A DNA stretch of 64,000 bases from Escallonia rubra (lineage: Eukaryota; Streptophyta; Magnoliopsida; Escalloniales; Escalloniaceae). Shown one piece after another: positions 56,400 through 64,000 of this stretch (within the stretch, counting starts at the first letter, position 1; each line of letters starts with the position of its first letter). The stretch spans positions 62,001 to 126,000 of the forward strand of contig JAVXUO010003114.1 in assembly GCA_033065855.1 (NCBI GenBank). Reading direction: 5' to 3'. The translations under genes were made by a program, and so were the position numbers. The notes under the pieces were generated by a model. That model made no database searches. It was not told the DNA's origin and saw only the letters and a program-made list of their open reading frames with translations.

Positions 56400-59300
56400 A
56401 AATTAACAGTACCGACCCGCGCATGGGTCTTACTATACAGTGGTGATGGGCTCATCGAAATCTCACTCAGACTCTAAACCCCATTCCCGAGCAATCTATT
56501 GTTGATCCAAAACCTGCAGAAATGAATCAAACGAAGGGTGAGCTTTTAAGAGCTCAGTAAGGTCGTACAAGGACCAACAAAAGAATTACAAAACGATTCT
56601 AAGAATCCAACCGACAAAAATTTCCAAAATACTTCAAACGGTCAAAAACTTAATGATTTCTAAATATGATCAAAATTCATCAGAAGTAAATACCAAAACA
56701 GACAAATACAATCATGATGGGTTCCAAACGATCGATAAAAGATCATCATCAAAGCCATCATTCCAAAATACAATAATGATTTTCCAAAGGATTTCAAAAC
56801 GTACACAGATCATCTGAGACAGTTCTTTCCAAAATACACTGAAGATTTCTCTAGGGATTTCAACATGAGCACAAATTATTTCAGAGAATACTTTCCAGTC
56901 ATTTCCATAGCAGTCACGGCAATATACAGAACAAAGAAAATAAAAAATTAACGTTGATCCTGGGACGATTGCAATGCCATTCTGGCAAGCTAACAGAGTG
57001 TACACATGCATGATGTACCAAAATAATTACTATTCCACTTGGGTACTAGCCTGCGTTTCCTACAGGATTCAGACCAGCCATATTACGCCCTCCCACAGAA
57101 CGGAAACTCAGGTCAACACAGAAAAATCAATAATATCAATGAGCGTTAACATAAGCTCAATTCACCAGAATCAGATCGAATTTTAATAACCGTAACATAC
57201 AGAATAAGTCAACATTCGAAATTTCAGAAGAAAATCACAAATAAACAGTAAAACTATTGCGAATAGTTATCGGATTTAAGCACAACAATTCGAAAGAATG
57301 GATACAACAATTATCAGATTTGTTCAGCATGTAATACATGCGAGCATCACAAATATTTCCAAATAATCGATTCAGGTTCAACATTGGAATTTTCTAGGCA
57401 ATAAAATGTTGATATCCGTACATAATTCAGAGTTTGGCATTAGCCAAAAGTAGATCAAATAAGTACTTACGAGTACGAGTTATCAAAATAAGGGTTCGGA
57501 CAAAAGTCCTTACCCAGGGTTCAGATAGAATCCCTTACTTGGATCCGCAGCTAAATTATCCTAATCGGAAGTCTTTAGCTTTAACCTAAACAGAATAATC
57601 GAATCATTAGAACACAGCCTACAATACAATATTATAACTTAATACGGACTCACACATGCTCCCAAAATGAACCTCCCTCACCGCGTATGTAAAATTACAA
57701 AAATGCCCCTCTCAGACTTAAATCACCCAAACGGCCTTCCCGTAAGAAGAATCACCCAAATGACCTTATTGTATGTCAATTTACGCAAAAATATTTTTCT
57801 TAGGTCAAATTACCAAAATACCCTATGTTACACTTAAATCATCAACATAATCTTTTGGTAAGCCAAATCTCTTTAATATCCTTTTTGTGTGTAAATTTAC
57901 TCAAAAATACCCTTTATGGGTAAAATTACCAAAATACCCCCTCTAAGGTGGTAAATTACCAAAATACTCATGGGGTTTCCGGCACCGAAAAAATACCAAA
58001 AATATTTTAAAATACTATTTTAACATCCTGATATCAATTCTGGACTAAAACGTCTTTTAGAAAATTTTCGCTCGAAAATCTCGAACCGGTGTCTGAACCG
58101 AACGCTAAAAGACCAGTTTCGCGAAAAATACCTATCGGCCTCAGAATGGCCCGAAATTCTGTAATATGAATCATATCAATAAAATAATATTTTCTAAAAA
58201 ATTTTAGATTAAAATAATCTGGTTTGGTATGCCAAATAATTCGATAATTGTAGTTAACCGATACCCTAATTTAGCGCCCTTAACAGACACCGAAAATTCC
58301 CGAAAAATTCCAAAGTGTGCGTCTCGTAAAAATATCTGGGATTACAGTATTTGGAATTTACCTAATTTTGGCCCTAACTATTTATAAAAATTCGTGGAAA
58401 ACTGCCTAAAGTAATTTTGGTCTTTAGCGACAATTACACGCACTATTCACAATCACACACCTAGTATTTCACCTTATCTACAGTCTCTTCAACCTCCAGT
58501 TGCCGCAACCTGTTTCACACACACAACTTGCAAACGCACACTTAACCACTTTCTAACATCCACACTTAACCTAAATTCATTTAACACCACCATTTACACA
58601 ATAAGACAAATTTATACTCACAATTACACACACATGAACACCCACATTTGTTCCCTTCCCTCTTCTTCACCTGCGCACACACAAAGAACACACACATATA
58701 CACTACACTCAAGAACACACGCTCACCTTACACCGAAACACACACTAACTCACAGATTACACCCTCACATCATTTGTTAGCAACAAGATCACTCCCCTTT
58801 CACGCATAGCACATGAATCACAGCCGTGGCCACCTCTGCCCCATGATCATCCTTACACACATACCCTCTAAAACATGTAATTACAGATACATACATAAGT
58901 AAGCAAAGGAATTTGCTCCTTACAGATTCTATATATCTTTCTCTGATTCTATTTCTCGATGGTTCTCTTTCCCGAATCCTTTTCTTCACCTCTGTTTCCT
59001 TCCCCTCTCTGTTTGCACTTTCTTTCTTTCTTTCCTGTTGCTCTTGTTTTTTTTTTTTTTTTTTTTTTTTTGGTTTCCTTTTCTTTCTTTCATTACCCGA
59101 AGCTCCCTTATCCACATACGACCCATTATTAAATCATTTAATTTGCTTAGTCAATCCAAGCTAGTAGGAGGTGTCAACCTAAAAAAAAAAACCTCTAAAT
59201 TCAAGTTTTCCAAAATTGCACAATATTATCCCTCCAAATTTTTCATATTTACGAAAATGGCCCGATAGTTTAAAATTTTTCATTTTTGTCCAAAAATTCT

Positions 59301-59420
59301 TTTCAGCTTAAACACTCTTCTACTACCCGAGAATTACTCAAATTTAACTCCCGTTTATTTTTTCGGAGCCCAGATGGTTATTTTAACCGGCTCCCGAAGT
59401 TCGGGTATTATACAAGGTTC
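56400..59420 (-). repeat. LTR-derived sequence, probably Ty3/gypsy
   Basis: On the minus strand CTTACTGAGCTCTTAAAAGC followed by TCACCCTTCG and, further on, ATGCGCGGGTCGGTACTG is wording common in plant chromovirus LTRs. 57650-57970 has repeated ACCAAAATACCC phrases. A 25-T run lies at 59047-59071. Boundaries are not defined and no coding domain is present. Confidence 0.4.
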
Positions 59421-60331
59421 CGTCTCTCTTCTCCACCCCTCCCTTCCCTAATTAGGTCCCCCTCCCCCTCTTTCTGATTAATCTCACTTAAATTTGTGTG
59501 CTTGCTGTGAATAAGGTCTTGTGTGCACCTTGAGTGTCAGTCTGGCATGGTGATTTAGTAAGGGTGGTGTAGGTGGGAACTGCGGTTTGCGTGGTTACTT
59601 GATGACGAGGGTGCGGCAGTTATGTCGTTCTGATCATCTTATAGGTTGGTGGTTGTTCCGTTTGTTATTGTCGTCCGACAGCAAGGTTGGGCCCGGTATC
59701 ATGGTCGAATTGGCTTCGTAGCTTATGGTTGACAACAATGCGGTGGATCAACAATGACAGTGGCTTCCGGCACTATGGTTGGTGATTGTGACGCACACCA
59801 TTGAGCGTGGTCTATGGTGTAACTTAATTGATCTTATCGGGGCACATGGTTGTAGATTTAACAGGTGTAGACTCGGGCATTGTTTTGCTTTATCTTCGTT
59901 TACTGGTAATTTGTTTGGGCATGGTGCGTGCTTCGTTTTAGTATTTTCTTGTTGTGTTAGTGTACCTTCGAAACAGAGGAATTGTCCTTAGTTATTGGTT
60001 AGTATCTTGATTTGGGTAAAGACTCGCTAATCTAACACAAATAGCCATCACTAGGGGCTATTTGGTGTTAAAACCGTCTATTCATTTTTGCCACTCTTAT
60101 ACATACAAGGAGTTTGCTTTATACCGCTCCTTGTCTGAGAAAACACCGTGAGAAGTAAGGTACCATGTTACTTTCTTTTTTACTCTATCTTATACTACAT
60201 GCATCTCAATATGGTGAAATTTTTACCCAAAGCCCAAAAAAGGAATAATTGCAGCCTGTGAACGCAAACACACCCCATGGCACAAAGCGCCTAGACAATA
60301 TAGAAAGAGAGTGCGGAAATAATTTGTTCCA
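59421..60331. other. Intergenic, no feature seen
   Basis: No coding or repeat signal recognised. Confidence 0.4.
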
Positions 60332-60526
60332 TTATAAGCTGCAGATCTCTACTTCATGTACACATAGAGACCTCGCAAATACTTCCTCAAGGAAACTCGA
60401 TTTCGCTTCACAATTGGAGTCACATGTGTGACATAATTTATCTATTACTTCATGTTCACCCCGGCCCTGCAGCCAACTTACATCCTTATTGCATTCACCC
60501 CCAACACCCCCATTCTTCAACCTGAA
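60332..60526 (-). CDS. Possible terminal exon of an unidentified gene
   Basis: A strong acceptor (CTTTTTTTCATTTTCTTCAG) is followed by an open frame of 62 codons beginning LKNGGVGGECNKDVSWLQGR and ending EVEICSL and TAA. Composition is balanced and Cys-containing, unlike the surrounding AT-rich DNA. No family is recognised and no upstream exon was assigned, so this may be chance. Confidence 0.25.
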   Translation of the reverse strand, partial: FRLKNGGVGGECNKDVSWLQGRGEHEVIDKLCHTCDSNCEAKSSFLEEVFARSLCVHEVEICSL

Positions 60527-61840
60527 GAAAATGAAAAAAAGAAAAAAAGAAACCCAACAACAACAACAAAAATTGGGGGAAACCAGTATAACTACCCTAT
60601 TTGATAATTTGACACCTTAATAAATGTGAACTGAACTCTACAAGCCAGGCTCAGCTCTGCCACCTAAAGATGTCTCTACCAAACTATTTGTGGATCCATT
60701 GCTTTCTTTCTTAACTCTGTGAAGTTAGTAATCCTGAACAGCCTGCATTTTTCATGAAGAGGCATGAGGTACCAATATCAAGTTCCAGAAAGTGTTTCAC
60801 AACTATAACCTGAGACAAAATAATTTGGAGAATCATCATCATATAGAAAGGCAAGCAATACCAAAATCAATTAGAGGACAACAAAATAAGCCATAATCAA
60901 GACAGATAATGACGTATGGGTGTTTTGCATAAATATAGGTGAAGCAGAAAAAATGGCCTACTTAGCACAAGCAGCTCCACAAATGCCACATAAAAAAGTG
61001 TCATGTTTGAATCATGTTATGGGCACTTTGATCAGATTAAAACTAAAGAATACAATGTAAACTCCATGGTACTTTATTTTCCAATGTGTACGTTCTTGAG
61101 AGGAACTTGGTTGTAACTGCTTAGTTCAACTTCTGTGTACCTCCCTTTTGGTTAATTGGTCCAAACACAAATCCCAATGATCATTTATAGCAATTTATTT
61201 TCATTATTATAAGGTTAAACACTAAGGTTAACTGATCTATGGATAAGTAGTCCACTACTTCTCCATGATGCCTCCGAAGTTCTTTGAATTTTTTTCAGCT
61301 TCATTGTGATCAAAAGACTAGTTTTATACCTAGAGTTGCGGTTACAAAGTGGATTCTTACAGTTCATGGACTACATCATCCCAGTTCATTAAGATGAATC
61401 TCAAGAAAATCCCAAGTCTAAACAAACTTCTTTTAGACATTTTGTCAAACAAGTTATGTTCAATTGAAAATTTGAAAACAGCAACAGTCCAAATCACGGA
61501 CGGATATACCACTATATAAAATGGCAAAGAGAAAGCTAAGCAAAATAAGGTAGTGGTGTCATGCCTAATGATGTAGAGAGACAGAGAAAAGAAGAGCAGA
61601 GAAGATGTAAAGTACGAAAGGGGAGAGAGAAGAGAAGAAATGAGGCAACCGGTGATCGGAGTGTGAAATCCAGCGAGGGGGAGTGCAAACTACTGGTAAG
61701 CCTCCACTCTTCTTCCCTCAATTTTAACTTCAAAACATTTTTGTGTTTTACTGTGTGCTTATGGGCTGTGGAGGGGACAGGCTGCTAGGCAGCCGTAGAA
61801 GGTGGTGGGTGAGCTTTGTGTGTGTCTGTGTGTGTAATAT
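60527..61840. other. Intergenic, no supportable gene
   Basis: AT-rich with short frames only; a purine-rich segment at 61570-61680 gives compositional frames. Confidence 0.4.
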
Positions 61841-62149
61841 GGGGGTAAATACACTTTGCCCCCTTGTAGTTTTGGCCAGTTGAATTATGATCCTCTCTTT
61901 TTTTAAAAACTGCACTAAACCTACTTCTACTCATTAAAATTGGATAAATTATGATGGGCGTAGGAGATTCATTTGAAATGTCAAATGTGCCCCTTTTTAA
62001 CCACAAAATTTTCAAACTCTTGTCATTTTCTAAACTTTCTTCACCAGCCACCCCCCCCCCCTCAATATTCCACCAGCCCACCCACACCCCATACCTTACA
62101 CACACGAACATCACCCTCTTCTCTCTCTCACTCACTCTCTCTCTCTCGA

Positions 62150-62479
62150 GTAATGGCCACCTTTGCCGTATTCACCATCACCACAAACATGGCTACCTCT
62201 GTACCCTCCCCCTCCATACCCAATGCCACCAGCATCACGACGATGATACCTACCACCACCACCTCCTCCTCCTTCACGACGGCCACCGCCACTTCCACTA
62301 CTGCAAAAACCACCTCTACCGCCACTTCAGCTGCCACGATACTGGGCCTAATTGACGGTGATCTTACGTCCATCAAGATCTTTCCCGTTCATCACCTCGA
62401 TCGCGTCCTACATCGACTACTCGTCTTTAAAATTCATGAATCTGAACTCCCTTGATCTCCACTCCAGATCGTTAATGAT
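62150..62479 (-). pseudogene. Captured exon of a GRP7-like glycine-rich RNA-binding protein
   Basis: GRP7-type proteins have one RRM followed by a Gly-rich tail and act in RNA processing. After TTGGTGTGTAG, an intron acceptor, the frame reads IINDLEWRSREFRFMNFKDE, then after a stop SM, stop, DAIEVMNGKDLDGRKITVN. This is the second half of the RRM including RNP1, and the intron position before IINDRETGRSRG is the one known in GRP7. The tail reads GGRGGFCSSGSGGGRREGGG and GYGGGGYRGS. Four stops (TAG, TAG, TAG, TGA) interrupt it. The first RRM half is absent. T-rich DNA before the acceptor looks like retained intron. Confidence 0.85.
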
Positions 62480-62529
62480 CTACACACCAAACAAATAGAA
62501 AATCATCAGATCTGATGAACACACATTTG

Positions 62530-62775
62530 TAATTGTATGTTCAGTGTGCGTGGGGGTATGGGTTCGTGTGTTTGTGTTGGTATGGGTGTTTGTTTGTGTT
62601 TGTTTTTGCAGTGTGTGTGGGGTGTGAATTCGTGCGAGTGTGAGCGTGTGTTTAGGGTGTGGGTTTGTGTGAGAGTGTGGGGGAGACAGGGGGGGTATGG
62701 GTGTGTGGGTATGGGTATGGGTATGGGTATGGGCGTGTGTTTGTGTATGTTTTTGCAGTGTGATTGTGTGTGTGC
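62530..62775 (+). repeat. GT-rich tract with TATGGG units
   Basis: Irregular GTGTGT, GTTTGTG and a short GGTATG array (about 62700-62735) inside the Pack-MULE. The open frame across it is compositional. Confidence 0.8.
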
Positions 62776-62977
62776 ATGTAGTGTCTCAATGTTAAATGAA
62801 AAGGGTATTTTGGTCTTTAAAAATTATCAAACAACTCCGGCTAAGAAGTACTTGGATATATATCGTTCAATTTACCCAATTTTGAAGAGTAGAAGTAGGT
62901 TTAGTACAACTTTTTAAAAAAGAGGGGACCATAATTCAACCGGACTAAAGTATAAGGGGCAAAGTTTATTTACCTGG

Positions 62978-64000
62978 TATAATATGTGTGACCATGTGCG
63001 TATGGTGTTTGTAACTATGTGGGTCTGTGTGTGTGTATGGTGTTTATAACTATGTGGGTCTGTGTGTGTGTGTGTCTGCGTGCGCGCGCTGTGTGATGTG
63101 GGTGTGTGTGTAATATGTTTTTATTTTTTTTAGAGGAACAAGAAATATATACCATGGAAAATAACATGTAGATATTGTCATTACAGCGATCCAAACTGAA
63201 GTGTAAGAAAATAACAACTAAAACAATAGCTGCCAGACAAAACACCATTAAGCCTCAGAAAAAACCAAAACACCGAAGCTCTATCCACCATCAAACCATT
63301 CTTGCTTGACTCCAAGTCCAGAAGTTAAAGCAAAGTATGACAATGTTGAAGAAAGCTGATGTACGCAATCTGTGCCTTGGGCATTGTGCAATATATGCAC
63401 CTTACGACTACTGTTATAGATGTTGCACAAAAGATTACTAACAGGCACTGAAGAACCCTGTTCTTCTATACATTTTATCTGCATAAGTAAATCCGAGTGA
63501 GCAACCAATATAATAAGATATAACTATTTCATTTTCGGTAACCATGAAATTGTAAGTAAAATAGTTGTCGCTATATTTGAACACACATCAGTCGATAAAA
63601 TAGCCTCGGAATATGCCCCAATTGGTATCCAAACTGATCTAAACATTGTCATGCCAATACCAACTAAATCATCACCATTTTGGCTCGATGCTGGCTTTGC
63701 AATGGAGATAGCACAACAACTAGTGGATGGTGGAAACAAAACATACACACGTATCTGAAAACTGCACAGGGCTAAGATGAAGGTAAAAGTGTTCAAAACG
63801 CACAGCAGTTGGCACATGAATATCACAACTTCTATATCTATTTTTCTGGATTAGATGTTGGAACCTAAGAGTACATCTGGCATTGATAAACAAATTATGA
63901 CCAAGTCTCAGAACGCATTTTTTTAAGATAAGATTATCCCGAGCACATCAGAAAACCCAAAGTAAAACCAAAACTCTCACGAGGAAGAATAAATCACCCT
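62978..64000. other. GT repeats, then no clear gene
   Basis: 63020-63115 has two GGTGTTTRTAACTATGTGGG phrases and GT/GC runs. On the minus strand open segments at 63281-63508 and 63524-63826 have fairly balanced composition but no recognised domain or splice pattern; they are not called as genes. Confidence 0.4.

Larger units (their letters stand above)
61841..62977. mobile_element. Mutator-like element carrying a gene fragment (Pack-MULE)
   Basis: The ends are inverted repeats over more than 100 bp: left GGGGTAAATACACTTTGCCC, right on the other strand CCAGGTAAATAAACTTTGCC, both later containing GTTGAATTATG and ACTAAACCTACTTCTACTC. Flanking TGTAATATG (61833-61841) and TATAATATG (62978-62986) agree at 8 of 9 positions, fitting a Mutator duplication; the exact end base is uncertain by one. 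The interior holds a fragment of a host RNA-binding protein gene and a GT-rich tract. No transposase. Confidence 0.8.

Noticed and set aside
61951..62917. Thr/Ser-rich and Val/Cys-rich open frames on the plus strand
   Set aside because: Antisense to the captured GRP fragment or in GT-rich simple sequence within the Pack-MULE.
63281..63826. Two minus-strand open segments with balanced composition
   Set aside because: No domain, no clear splice pattern; kept as unassigned.
1..64000. CRISPR array, prokaryotic defence island, organellar or rRNA DNA
   Set aside because: No spaced identical repeats with unique spacers, no rRNA or plastid/mitochondrial genes; all evidence is plant nuclear.

Overview
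This window is nuclear DNA from a flowering plant, most likely a eudicot with a transposon-rich genome; the species cannot be named from sequence alone. The evidence is AT-rich intergenic DNA, GT-AG introns, plant-specific gene families (HD-Zip II, a DUF761 protein, a chloroplast FKBP, a glycine-rich RNA-binding protein) and plant-type hAT, Mutator-like, PIF/Harbinger-like, Stowaway, LTR, LINE and SINE sequences. It is dominated by mobile DNA, and most gene-like pieces are broken or partial. No microbial-style operon, CRISPR array or defence cluster is present.

Layout. 1-6.1 kb: no supportable gene. 6.1-7.6 kb (-): a DUF761-type gene with a frameshift and a premature stop, followed upstream by a MITE with TTA duplications (7591-7893) and then the 5' LTR of a Ty3/gypsy-type element (about 7.9-8.37 kb). 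That element has a primer-binding site, a damaged gag-protease frame and an array of short hairpins, but no visible polymerase and no recognisable 3' LTR. 12.0-19.7 kb: a transposon nest. An outer hAT-like element (11993-19675) holds a full hAT element (12924-19157) with a four-exon transposase and a near-perfect 8-bp duplication; inside that sits a short hAT-like element (17490-18415) with a perfect 8-bp duplication. 19.7-24.9 kb: degenerate repeats and a MITE. 24.95-25.19 kb (+): the first two exons of an ARPC5 (Arp2/3 complex) gene with unusable splice sites. 25.4-28.1 kb: a young, nearly perfect foldback embedded in older diverged repeats. 29.4-30.7 kb: a Mutator-like element with doubled ends and a perfect 9-bp duplication. 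32.1-41.3 kb: a second hAT nest (hAT with perfect duplication TGCTAACC inside a RICESLEEPER-type hAT), plus a Stowaway MITE. 42.2-43.3 kb: a GGGCC-rich hAT MITE with a perfect duplication.

45.8-46.15 kb (-): only the last exon of an HD-Zip II gene, with a stop inside its CPxCE motif, next to a LINE remnant. 48.6-54.4 kb (-): the best-preserved host gene, a five-exon FKBP20-2-type chloroplast prolyl isomerase whose exons join in frame; the transit-peptide exon was not found, and a 3.6-kb intron carries a LINE fragment and an LTR-like segment. 56.4-59.4 kb: LTR-derived sequence. 61.84-62.98 kb: a Mutator-like element that has captured the second exon (with intron edge) of a GRP7-like RNA-binding protein gene, i.e. 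a decayed Pack-MULE.

The host genes do not form a pathway. What links the region is repeated transposon insertion and gene fragmentation. All element boundaries were found by eye from terminal inverted repeats and target-site duplications; family names for proteins rest on recognised motifs, not on a database search.
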